DNA of 6,324 bases from Candidatus Omnitrophota bacterium (GTDB lineage: Bacteria > Omnitrophota > Omnitrophia > Omnitrophales > Danuiimicrobiaceae). Location of the stretch: assembly GCA_016206945.1 (NCBI GenBank), contig JACQQP010000174.1:1-6324 (forward strand), written 5' to 3'. A program made the translations under genes and the position numbers. Below the pieces are notes generated by a model, which saw only the letters and a list, made by a program, of their open reading frames with translations, did not search any database and was not told where the DNA came from. Positions 1 through 5,607 of the stretch are shown here, piece after piece (position 1 is the first letter of the stretch; every line of letters begins with the position of its first letter).

Positions 1-205
1 TCATGCGGCTGATTTTTCTTCCCTTTTCTTTAGAACCCACTCTCGCTTCTTTCTTAACAGCGGGATCCTTCTCCTCTTCAGCTTGGCCAGGAGTTTCGGC
101 CTTCGGTTTTTCCTCGACTTTTTTCTGGGCAGGTTTCCCTTCGGGTTCCTCTTTCTTCTCGGCCTGAACTTCTTGATGTTTCTTTTGTTCTTTTTCTTCA
201 GGCAT
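1..205 (-). CDS. Lys/Glu-rich protein of unknown function, N-terminal part
   Basis: An open frame starts at ATG 205-203 and runs off the left edge after 68 full codons; the last complete codon is an ATG at 4-2. The visible part is strongly biased: about 47% of residues are Lys or Glu, with Pro, Ala and Gln making up much of the rest, and there is no hydrophobic stretch. It is therefore probably an intrinsically disordered, charged N-terminal tail, with any folded domain outside the window; the last residues (KGRKISRM) may mark the approach to it. It begins 9 bp after the stop of the 215-592 gene, so the two are probably translated together. No clear Shine-Dalgarno precedes it. I do not recognise the family. 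Such tails occur on some ribosomal or nucleic-acid-binding proteins, but nothing visible here proves that. Confidence 0.7.
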   Translation of the reverse strand, partial: MPEEKEQKKHQEVQAEKKEEPEGKPAQKKVEEKPKAETPGQAEEEKDPAVKKEARVGSKEKGRKISRM

Positions 206-214
206 GAGCGAGGC

Positions 215-592
215 TTATTTCATGGCCAATTGGGCCATTAAAGCGCTCTTGCGGGATTTGATTTGACGGATCAAAAAGAAGGCGGCTTCTTCATCGCCTG
301 CGACGGGACGCATAGCTTCCTCAAGTTGAGCATGCCGCCACAGCACCTTTCGAAAGGTATCGTTTTCGGCCATGGCAACTGAAAGACGCCCGCGAAGAAA
401 CGCAAGGGTATTCGCATCCTTGGGACAACGTTCCTTATTGGCAAGGAGATCAATGGCATAAATATAATGATCGATGAGGGAAGAATTGCTCCTAACTTGC
501 CTGCGCAGAACTTCAACTTCCCAATCTTCTAGAAAGCCGTTTCTGGATTTTTCGACGATCTTACCGATTTTATTTCTTCGCTTTCGCTCCAT
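215..592 (-). CDS. Hypothetical helical protein, about 125 residues
   Basis: This encodes a small protein with no signal peptide or membrane segment. It begins with a basic patch (MERKRRNKIGKIVEKSR) followed by what look like several amphipathic helices rich in Arg, Leu, Ala and Glu, ending in QLAMK. Two ATGs are possible, at 598 and 592. An AGAGG motif lies 3 bases before the first and 9 before the second, so I prefer 592 (125 residues); the 598 start would add two residues. It lies about 50 bp after the metallophosphoesterase stop and 9 bp before the Lys/Glu-rich gene, which points to a translationally linked pair. The single Cys (residue 56) and scattered charges do not suggest an active site. 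I do not recognise the family; a structural or nucleic-acid-binding role is possible but unsupported. Confidence 0.75.
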   Translation of the reverse strand: MERKRRNKIGKIVEKSRNGFLEDWEVEVLRRQVRSNSSLIDHYIYAIDLLANKERCPKDANTLAFLRGRLSVAMAENDTFRKVLWRHAQLEEAMRPVAGDEEAAFFLIRQIKSRKSALMAQLAMK

Positions 593-645
593 GAACATTT
601 GCCTCTCGAATGCTCATCGAAGCCTACACCATGAAAAAGGGAAAG

Positions 646-1503
646 TCAAGGAGCGACTTCGAACCAAATTGCCTCAGGTCGGCAGGCGAAGCGCGGGAAA
701 ATGCTTCGACCTGCCCCCATTCCCCTTGAAACAAAAACCGTAATGTCTTTGTAGGTGTGAAGACCAGCAACATATTTACGCGGCAGTTTTGAATCACAAA
801 CAAGAGGCCCCAAAAAAGGAATTCGAATTTGGCCTCCATGCGTGTGCCCTGCAAAAACCAAATCAACCCCATGATGAGACAGTTTTAAAAGCGCATCCAA
901 GTGATGGACCAAGAGAATATTTAAGGTCTCCGCACTCAAATGATGAAGCGCCTTTTCGAAATCGATTTTCTGCGTCACGGGATCGTCCGTTCCGCCGATC
1001 AAAACGGGATTCCCATGAACCTGTAATTTCATAGATTCATTGATCAAGACGTGGACGCCGATCCTTTTCAATTCAGAACAAAACCGATTCACATTATTTC
1101 GGTTAATGGCGGTTTTCCCTAATCCTAAATGATAACGAATATTATCCACAGTCTTATAATCGTAATAGTCATGATTTCCAAGGACCAGAAAAGTGCCGTA
1201 ATGCGCTCTGAGACCTGAAATCGTTCGGACAGCGGTATCAATACCCTCACTATTATCAATAATGTCACCCGTGAGAAAAATCAAATCTGGGTTGAGCATG
1301 GAAAGACGTTGAAAAAAACCCCGTTTGGAACCCAAATTTCCGGTGAAGTGAATGTCAGACAAGTGAAGAATGGTGATCGGTTTTCTGAGTTTCTTCTGGC
1401 CGGTGATTTTAACTCTTCTCAGGCGAAACCAGTTGGGTTCTACAAAAAAAGCCCAAAATAAAATTACAGAAGCTAAAAAAATAAGAATTAATAACCAGAT
1501 CAT
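646..1503 (-). CDS. Membrane-anchored YkuE-type metallophosphoesterase
   Basis: This encodes a calcineurin-like phosphoesterase of 285 residues. Residues 2-21 form one N-terminal membrane segment, followed by the catalytic domain. All five metal-binding blocks are present: DIH (D50, H52), GDIID (D80), GNHD (N110, H111), LLVHH (H200) and GHTHGGQ (H220, H222). This is the usual dinuclear-metal set of the YkuE/YaeI branch. That branch includes membrane-associated phosphoesterases acting on lipid or nucleotide phosphates; some related enzymes hydrolyse UDP-2,3-diacylglucosamine, but the substrate here cannot be told from sequence. The start is set at ATG 1503 because AGGTGG lies 5 bases upstream. 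The GTG at 1512 is in frame but lies within that ribosome binding site. The binding site and the first bases of the start codon are part of repeat element A, so translation may be controlled by folding of the leader. About 50 bp separate it from the next gene. Confidence 0.92.
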   Translation of the reverse strand: MIWLLILIFLASVILFWAFFVEPNWFRLRRVKITGQKKLRKPITILHLSDIHFTGNLGSKRGFFQRLSMLNPDLIFLTGDIIDNSEGIDTAVRTISGLRAHYGTFLVLGNHDYYDYKTVDNIRYHLGLGKTAINRNNVNRFCSELKRIGVHVLINESMKLQVHGNPVLIGGTDDPVTQKIDFEKALHHLSAETLNILLVHHLDALLKLSHHGVDLVFAGHTHGGQIRIPFLGPLVCDSKLPRKYVAGLHTYKDITVFVSRGMGAGRSIFPRFACRPEAIWFEVAP

Positions 1504-1633
1504 CCCAACCACCTGTTTTCCAAGAGCGCGCCCTCGAAAATCGATATCCCAAACGAAGCGCGCTCTTGCTTCCTATGGGAGTCCGCTGCCGTGGGCAGCG
1601 GTAAAGCAGGTGGTGGGATCATCCCAACCACCT
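1498..1633 (-). repeat. Repeat element A: ribosome-binding-site-capturing inverted repeat with 17-bp direct repeats
   Basis: This element fills the gap between the aminotransferase stop and the metallophosphoesterase start. An exact 17-bp direct repeat (gatcatcccaaccacct) occurs at 1498-1514 and 1617-1633, 119 bp apart. An inverted copy at 1607-1619 is complementary to 1502-1515 apart from one bulged base. An inner stem pairs 1521-1531 with 1558-1568 (11 bp perfect), and a further 8-bp hairpin pairs 1583-1590 with 1594-1601. In the transcript, the outer stem covers the AGGTGG Shine-Dalgarno and the A and U of the start codon. Removing one 119-bp period would leave the upstream TGA overlapping the Shine-Dalgarno, which suggests the element was inserted or duplicated into a tight gene junction. 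It shares its architecture with the element at 5461-5607. Confidence 0.85.
1502..1619 (-). promoter_or_regulatory. Putative start-sequestering leader of the metallophosphoesterase gene
   Basis: This is inference from complementarity. In the mRNA, bases 1619-1607 (AUCCCACCACCUG) can pair with 1515-1502 (CAGGUGGUUGGGAU). That closes a structure of about 118 nt that hides the Shine-Dalgarno and part of the AUG. The same anti-binding-site bases can instead pair with the copy of the binding site directly at the upstream stop (1633-1608): an 11-bp stem with one bulged U and a UGA triloop. The two pairings exclude each other, so a switch driven by ribosomes terminating on the aminotransferase is conceivable. 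It could equally be a passive by-product of a palindromic repeat. Confidence 0.4.
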
Positions 1634-2820
1634 CATTTAATTTCCCGCTTCAGCGCGCTGAGCAGCGTCATAATATCGTCCTCATTATTATAAAAATGAG
1701 GAGCCACTCGGATACCGCCGCCCCGAGCCGATACGTAAATCCTTCGTGTTAAAAGCCGCTGGGTCAATCTTTCGGCGTTAGCAACATAAAAAACCACAAT
1801 TCCAGATCGAACAGAAGGCGCCAGAGGTGAAATTATTTTGAAACCACGCCTTCTTAATTGAGCGATTAGAAAATCGGTGAGTAAATAAATCCTCTTTTCA
1901 ATATTTCGAAGCCCAATTTCAGAAAAGTAACCTATGGCGGCCCCGATCGCAAAAATATGGGGGAACGGTGGGCAACCATATTCATACCGAGAAGCCTCGC
2001 CCTTTAATGGAGCATGTCGATTGTCAAAACGCTCAGGATGAGGCGCGCTTCGCCATCCTGCACAGCTTGGTTTAAATTTGCGAATCCATTTTTTGTTCAT
2101 GTAAACAATCCCGCCGCCGTATCCTGCCATGAGCCACTTATAACAATTGGTGGCAAGAAAATCAATCCGTTCGCGCTTGACGTCAATGGGTAAATAACCA
2201 AAACCTTGAGTTGCATTCACCACGAGAAAGCGATTGCCTTTCATCTGGCCCAACGCGTGCAAATCCTGACGGAATCCATTCTGATACTGAACGTAACTCG
2301 TGAGAATCGTTTTAATTCGGCTGTCAACGGTACCAGGTACGGCCGGGACAGGTTCTATATTCTTCTTTTTACTGCGAACCTGTCCCGTAACGTACCTGGT
2401 ACCGTTAGGATAAAGGTGGGGGGCGTATGAAATGATACCGTTTACAGGTTCAATAAATTTCATCTTTGCTTTCCGATAAATCCATGGAACTGTGGTCGCT
2501 GGAAACTCCAAAGTATTGGTGAGAACTTCTCCTTCTTTCGCAATCAACTCCGCAATCAAATTCATTCCATGTGAGGTGCTACTTGTGAACGTAATTTCCT
2601 CAGGTTCCGCGTTAATAAACCTGGCAACATTCCGCCTCACGGCTTCACGCCGCGCAATCCATTGATTCCAAGAAAAATCAGCAAAACCTCCGAGCTCATC
2701 GTAATAACGGAGTGTGGCCCGATACACGGGCATAGGCATTGGACCGCAAGAAGCATGGTCCAGGTAGGTAAAACGTTTCGTAATGGGGAAATCGCGACGA
2801 ATTTTTATCCAATTGATCAT
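1633..2820 (-). CDS. Class V PLP-dependent aminotransferase, cysteine desulfurase/epimerase type
   Basis: This encodes a fold-type I PLP enzyme of the aminotransferase class V family, 395 residues from ATG 2820. Family marks include the N-terminal YLDHASCGPMP (from residue 19), the STSHGMNLIAEL phosphate-side segment, VQYQNGFRQDL, the ATQGFG segment, the Schiff-base lysine in CYKW (K228) and a C-terminal GGGIRVAPHFYNNEDDI with a likely substrate-binding Arg (R371). Two oddities stand out. The residue before ATQGFG is Asn (N202), where the family normally has the Asp that contacts the pyridine nitrogen. Residues 139-165 are encoded by an 81-bp palindrome. There is no obvious desulfurase Cys loop, so the reaction (desulfurase, epimerase, lyase or transaminase) is open. 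An in-frame TTG at 2862 would add 14 residues translated from an AT-rich repeat and was rejected. No Shine-Dalgarno is visible. The gene follows apgM across that repeat, and its TGA overlaps repeat element A. Confidence 0.85.
   Translation of the reverse strand: MINWIKIRRDFPITKRFTYLDHASCGPMPMPVYRATLRYYDELGGFADFSWNQWIARREAVRRNVARFINAEPEEITFTSSTSHGMNLIAELIAKEGEVLTNTLEFPATTVPWIYRKAKMKFIEPVNGIISYAPHLYPNGTRYVTGQVRSKKKNIEPVPAVPGTVDSRIKTILTSYVQYQNGFRQDLHALGQMKGNRFLVVNATQGFGYLPIDVKRERIDFLATNCYKWLMAGYGGGIVYMNKKWIRKFKPSCAGWRSAPHPERFDNRHAPLKGEASRYEYGCPPFPHIFAIGAAIGYFSEIGLRNIEKRIYLLTDFLIAQLRRRGFKIISPLAPSVRSGIVVFYVANAERLTQRLLTRRIYVSARGGGIRVAPHFYNNEDDIMTLLSALKREIK
2326..2406. repeat. 81-bp palindromic element inserted in frame in the aminotransferase gene
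   Basis: The arms are aacggtaccaggtacg (2326-2341) plus cgggacaggttc (2344-2355), and their exact reverse complements at 2376-2387 and 2391-2406. This gives 28 paired bases with a 2/3-base internal loop and a 20-base apical loop. The element is exactly 27 codons, falls on codon boundaries and has no stop in the reading frame, so it encodes residues 139-165 of the aminotransferase. The ggtaccaggtacg and gggacaggttc cores resemble REP-type repeats that I associate with IS200-like (RAYT) transposases; that link is from memory. No transposase lies in the window. Confidence 0.88.
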
Positions 2821-2936
2821 AAAGTCAAAAGGTAAAAGGAAAAAGTCAAAATTACAAGGCAAAATTCAAAAGTTTAAAGAGACCGTATTTTTTCCTTTTC
2901 TTTCTACTTTTACCTTTTTACTTTTGCCTTTTCACT
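2821..2936. repeat. AT-rich inverted repeat between apgM and the aminotransferase
   Basis: Purine-rich (aaagtcaaaaggtaaaagg, from 2821) and pyrimidine-rich (cttttaccttttta, near 2908) arms are nearly complementary, with the middle around 2846-2895. It is the same family as the repeat at 4158-4321; the consensus arm is AAGTNAAAAGGYAAAAG. It fills almost the whole 120-bp gap between the apgM stop and the aminotransferase start. I see no gene in it. Because the T-rich arm directly precedes ATG 2820, the aminotransferase lacks a visible Shine-Dalgarno. It is not a standard intrinsic terminator: the stem is AT-only and has no separate T tract. Confidence 0.75.
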
Positions 2937-2940
2937 TGCT

Positions 2941-4149
2941 TTACCCATAGTGCTTCCAACCCTTGACGAGTCTCAGCATCAATTCATAACCGCGGTCGAG
3001 CGCAATTCCAGTCGCTTTGGCATCCGCTTCTGTGTACGGGCGTTCGGAACAACAGAATGGGAGGTCAGAGCCAGCGAAAATAAAGGGGACGGGTTCCGCA
3101 ACATGAGTCCTTTTCACAATAGGCGTATAATGATCTGGAGCAACAAATAACCTCCACGCCCGCTCTTTTTTCAAATGTTCGACGATCGGTCCAACGATAT
3201 GCCGATCGATATTTTCGATCGCCCGAACTTTTTCCTGAACGTTCCCTGTATGCCCTGCCTCATCTGTGGCTTCGATGTGCACAAAAACAAGATCAAGCCG
3301 CTTTAATGCCTCCACGGCATAACGGCCTTTGGCAGCGTAATCGGTATCAAAGTACCCAGTAGCCCCTGGCACGTTAATGATTTCCCATCCCACATACCGT
3401 CCAAGTCCATTGAGCAAATCCACCGCGGAAATAACGCCGCCGCGAAGTCCGTATTTCTTTTCGAAGTTTTCAAGCTTCGGTGCCTGCCCGCCGCCCCAAA
3501 GCCAAATCATATTGGCAGGTTTTTTTCCTTCTTTTGCGCGCTTCAGATTAATCGGGTGCTCGGCGAGAAGCTTCCTTGACTTCTGAGTCAAACCCACCAA
3601 GACTTCGGCTCCTTTTCCCTTCGGCCAATGCGGTTCATAAGGCGCTCCTTGAAAATCATGCGGCTGGTCGGTCTGAACGTCTAAGTCGCCGGCGCGCTTG
3701 TAACACATGATGTGGCGGTACATTTTGCCCGTGTGGAAGGAAATCAGATTGCTCCCCAATCTCTTCTCAAGTTCACTGATCAATGCTTGAGCTTCCTCAG
3801 TTGAAATGTGGTCTGCGGAATAGTCGGTGAGCACTCCTTTCTCTTCGCTCACTAAGTTACAACGAAAGGCGAGCTCGCCTGGCGCAAGAACAATACCCAT
3901 ATTGGCAGCTTCGAGAGGAGCTCGGCCTGTATAACCGATCTTGGGATCATAACCCATCAAAGAAAGCCCGCAGACATCGCTTCCCGGATACATTCCGTCC
4001 GGGCAAGTTTTGAGGGTTCCCAAAATGGAGTGCTTCGACAAATCGTCCAAATTGGGTTTGGAAGCAACTTCCAGAGGCGTTTTATTGGCTAATTCCTTGA
4101 CCGGCCAATCACCCACTCCATCGGGGACAATCACAACTCGTTTGATCAT
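2941..4149 (-). CDS. apgM: 2,3-bisphosphoglycerate-independent phosphoglycerate mutase, archaeal type
   Basis: This 402-residue cytosolic enzyme interconverts 3- and 2-phosphoglycerate in glycolysis and gluconeogenesis. It belongs to the alkaline-phosphatase superfamily, and its length is typical for the ApgM branch rather than the ~510-residue GpmI branch. Visible marks are the N-terminal VPDG with metal ligand D10, PGSDVCGLSLMGYDP with catalytic Ser57, TGRAPLEAANMGI, HIEATDEAGHTGN (H291, D296, H300), APDHYTP (D339, H340) and THVAEPVPF (H349). Together these supply the expected two-metal site and the phosphorylated serine. The family normally has Ala-Asn where this protein reads Cys-Gly after GSDV, a mild variant. 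The start at ATG 4149 gives the standard N-terminus (MIKRVVIVPDG), although no Shine-Dalgarno is visible. AT-rich inverted repeats occupy both flanking gaps, which could set its expression apart from its neighbours. The identification is firm; only the physiological direction is unknown. Confidence 0.95.
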   Translation of the reverse strand: MIKRVVIVPDGVGDWPVKELANKTPLEVASKPNLDDLSKHSILGTLKTCPDGMYPGSDVCGLSLMGYDPKIGYTGRAPLEAANMGIVLAPGELAFRCNLVSEEKGVLTDYSADHISTEEAQALISELEKRLGSNLISFHTGKMYRHIMCYKRAGDLDVQTDQPHDFQGAPYEPHWPKGKGAEVLVGLTQKSRKLLAEHPINLKRAKEGKKPANMIWLWGGGQAPKLENFEKKYGLRGGVISAVDLLNGLGRYVGWEIINVPGATGYFDTDYAAKGRYAVEALKRLDLVFVHIEATDEAGHTGNVQEKVRAIENIDRHIVGPIVEHLKKERAWRLFVAPDHYTPIVKRTHVAEPVPFIFAGSDLPFCCSERPYTEADAKATGIALDRGYELMLRLVKGWKHYG

Positions 4150-4157
4150 CGTTAATC

Positions 4158-4321
4158 AAAAGTGAAAAGTTAAAAGGCAAAAGGAAAAAGGGAAAAGATA
4201 AGAGGTGCACGAGACAAGAGAACGTGAAATGTATTTCTACTTTTACCCTCTATCATTTTGCCTTCTTAATGTCAATTTTCTTCCCTTCTACTTTTTACAT
4301 TTGCCTTTTGCCTTTTGACTT
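4158..4321. repeat. AT-rich inverted repeat between the DUF2007-like gene and apgM
   Basis: The arm agttaaaaggcaaaagg with its A-rich extension (4168-4190) is largely complementary to ctttttacatttgccttttgccttttgactt's core (4291-4321). About 100 bp of unremarkable sequence lies between. It belongs to the same family as 2821-2936. It fills the 175-bp gap, starts within a few bases of the DUF2007-like stop and ends close to the apgM start. No reading frame in it looks like a gene. Confidence 0.75.
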
Positions 4322-4324
4322 CCT

Positions 4325-4660
4325 TTAGGTGGGCATTCGGGAAATGACCTTCTGAGCGTGTGAAACCGAAGTGCGCGGAACGGCGATGCCGAATCCCTTA
4401 AGCGGATTTCCATGAATGTCTTTTCGGCCCTGCTCATAAATAAAACAATCGAGCTCTTCTTCCTCTAACCTTGCCTGAAGCGCTTGCGCTTCCTCTAAGG
4501 AGTCCGTGTCATAAACTTGGACCCACATTTCCCGGATGTTTTTCTTTTTGAAGCGAAACGGAGATTTGGGAAGCTTTGGCCGTTTTCCATCTCGAGCAAA
4601 GATTTCGCGCAACAGGAAAATGATGATGCCTAAAACAACCAAATAAAAAAGGATTCTCAT
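4325..4660 (-). CDS. Small membrane-anchored DUF2007-like protein
   Basis: This encodes 111 residues. Residues 2-18 form a single hydrophobic N-terminal segment without a cleavage site, followed by a basic linker (about 22-42: RDGKRPKLPKSPFRFKKK). A compact C-terminal domain runs from WVQVYDTDSLEEAQALQARL to VSHAQKVI. That domain has the pattern of DUF2007 (putative prokaryotic signal transducing protein), an alpha/beta domain related to GlnB-like folds. It typically shows 'vy...d..eA..l...L...gi.....' followed by a second strand and a final helix. A single-pass anchor with the domain in the cytoplasm is the simplest topology. The molecular role of this family is not established. The start is 7 bases after the acyltransferase stop, so the two are likely translationally linked, which suggests a membrane-related job. 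No Shine-Dalgarno is obvious. Confidence 0.8.
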   Translation of the reverse strand: MRILFYLVVLGIIIFLLREIFARDGKRPKLPKSPFRFKKKNIREMWVQVYDTDSLEEAQALQARLEEEELDCFIYEQGRKDIHGNPLKGFGIAVPRTSVSHAQKVISRMPT

Positions 4661-4667
4661 ATAAAAA

Positions 4668-5465
4668 TTAAGACGCCGCTAAACCCAGTTCCAATTGACT
4701 TCTCCTCGTGCGAGATCGAACTTCGCTCAAGGCATCAACTATTTCAGAACGCACCGCTTTCGAAAATTGTTCGACGGACATACTGTCCTTCCCGAATGGC
4801 GCACGGGGCTTCAATACCTTCACGGTTACATCTATGTTTCGGCCAAGAAGCCGACTTCCTTTCGGAATAAGATCTCGTGTGCCATAGATGACGATTGGAA
4901 CAACGGGAACGCCGATTTCTGAGGCACTTTTAAAAGCACCGACTTTAAAATCGTGAATTTCGCCGTCGCGGCTTCTCGTACCTTCCGGGAAAAAGAGAAC
5001 AGAAACACCTCCTATGAGATACGCCTCCGCCTTTTCGATCGTTTTCTTCCCACTTTTCTGATCACCACGAACCAAAGGAATATAACCTGCTAAAAAAAGA
5101 GCCCAGCCCATGATCGGAATCCAAAAGAGTTCCTGTTTTGCAATGAACTTGAAAGGATGAATCAAGTGCAAAACCGCAAGAATATCAGCAACACTTTGAT
5201 GGTTGGCTACCAACACATAGGCTTGATTTCGCCTCAGCTGATCGGCCCCTTCCAAATGAACTCGCATCAAGGGACAAACGGTGAGGATTGATTTCGCCCA
5301 AAAGGAAACGAGAGGATGCATATTTTTACGGGTTCGATCAAACGGAAGCAGAGCCAAGAAAAGGGCCAAAACGGGAAAGAACAAAATGAGGGTAACCATG
5401 CCAACCAGAAACCAACTTATCGCAGAACGGACTAAATCGAAAAGAAGAGGTCGTTTCTTCGTCAT
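4668..5465 (-). CDS. plsC: 1-acyl-sn-glycerol-3-phosphate acyltransferase (PlsC family)
   Basis: This encodes a 265-residue membrane-associated acyltransferase that adds the second acyl chain to lysophosphatidic acid, giving phosphatidic acid for phospholipid synthesis. A hydrophobic segment covers residues 14-41. The four LPLAT motifs follow in order: NHQSVAD (catalytic H89, D94), GYIPLVRGD (127-135), FFPEGTRSRDG (158-168) and VPIVIYGT (189-196). The length is usual for bacterial PlsC. The start at ATG 5465 is chosen because GGAGGTG lies 5 bases upstream, the best Shine-Dalgarno in the window. An in-frame ATG at 5504 would add 13 residues translated from repeat element B and is less likely. 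The Shine-Dalgarno and part of the start codon have an exact 13-base inverted copy 108 bases further upstream, so translation may be folding-controlled. The DUF2007-like gene follows after 7 bases. A different acyl acceptor cannot be excluded. Confidence 0.93.
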   Translation of the reverse strand: MTKKRPLLFDLVRSAISWFLVGMVTLILFFPVLALFLALLPFDRTRKNMHPLVSFWAKSILTVCPLMRVHLEGADQLRRNQAYVLVANHQSVADILAVLHLIHPFKFIAKQELFWIPIMGWALFLAGYIPLVRGDQKSGKKTIEKAEAYLIGGVSVLFFPEGTRSRDGEIHDFKVGAFKSASEIGVPVVPIVIYGTRDLIPKGSRLLGRNIDVTVKVLKPRAPFGKDSMSVEQFSKAVRSEIVDALSEVRSRTRRSQLELGLAAS

Positions 5466-5607
5466 CCCATCACCTCCACGGCAAGAGCACGCTTTAAGAA
5501 ACAATCTTGTACTCCCAGTGAAGCGTGCTCTTGCATTTTCTTTGAAAATACGCTGCCCAATTTAAGAGGAGTCGGCGTACGGAGAGGTGATGGGATCGTC
5601 CACATCA
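5461..5607 (-). repeat. Repeat element B: ribosome-binding-site-capturing inverted repeat
   Basis: This fills the junction from the Nudix stop codon to the acyltransferase start. The outer arms 5464-5476 and 5584-5596 are a perfect 13-bp inverted repeat that includes the downstream Shine-Dalgarno. The inner arms 5481-5494 and 5521-5534 are a perfect 14-bp inverted repeat with a 26-base loop. A small hairpin lies at 5535-5549 (6 bp, 3-base loop). The upstream end (5588-5607) forms an 8-bp stem with one bulged T and a CGA triloop that includes the Nudix TGA. The inner arm (GCAAGAGCACGCTT) matches element A (GCAAGAGCGCGCTT) except for one base, which is compensated in the opposite arm. Shared words ggagtc and cgctgcc also occur, in different order. 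The direct copy of the binding site at the stop codon is imperfect, unlike in element A. Confidence 0.82.
5464..5596 (-). promoter_or_regulatory. Putative start-sequestering leader of the acyltransferase gene
   Basis: This is inference. In the mRNA, AUCCCAUCACCUC (5596-5584) can pair perfectly with GAGGUGAUGGGAU (5476-5464), covering the Shine-Dalgarno and the first two bases of the AUG. A competing hairpin at the Nudix stop (5607-5588) uses the same anti-binding-site bases. The single difference from element A in the anti-site (AUC for ACC) is matched in the corresponding binding site. This keeps the pairing intact in both leaders. Confidence 0.42.

Noticed and set aside
1..3. TGA at 3-1 as stop of the Lys/Glu-rich gene
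   Set aside because: It is out of frame; the frame reads ATG at 4-2 and continues past the edge.
1504..1512. GTG start at 1512 for the metallophosphoesterase
   Set aside because: It lies inside the AGGTGG Shine-Dalgarno that serves ATG 1503, and would leave no binding site of its own.
2821..2862. TTG 2862 as start of the aminotransferase
   Set aside because: It would encode an AT-repeat peptide (Phe/Leu/Asp rich). ATG 2820 starts directly before the conserved N-terminus.
2821..2940. Intrinsic terminator after apgM
   Set aside because: The possible stem is AT-only, long-looped and belongs to a dispersed repeat; there is no GC stem followed by a T tract.
5466..5504. ATG 5504 as start of the acyltransferase
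   Set aside because: The extra 13 residues are translated from repeat element B, while ATG 5465 has an ideal GGAGGTG at 5 bases.
5281..5565. Plus-strand ORFs such as 5281-5565, 474-743 and 1370-1693
   Set aside because: They are antisense to clearly conserved genes or cross repeat elements, show no domain pattern, and have no supporting binding site.
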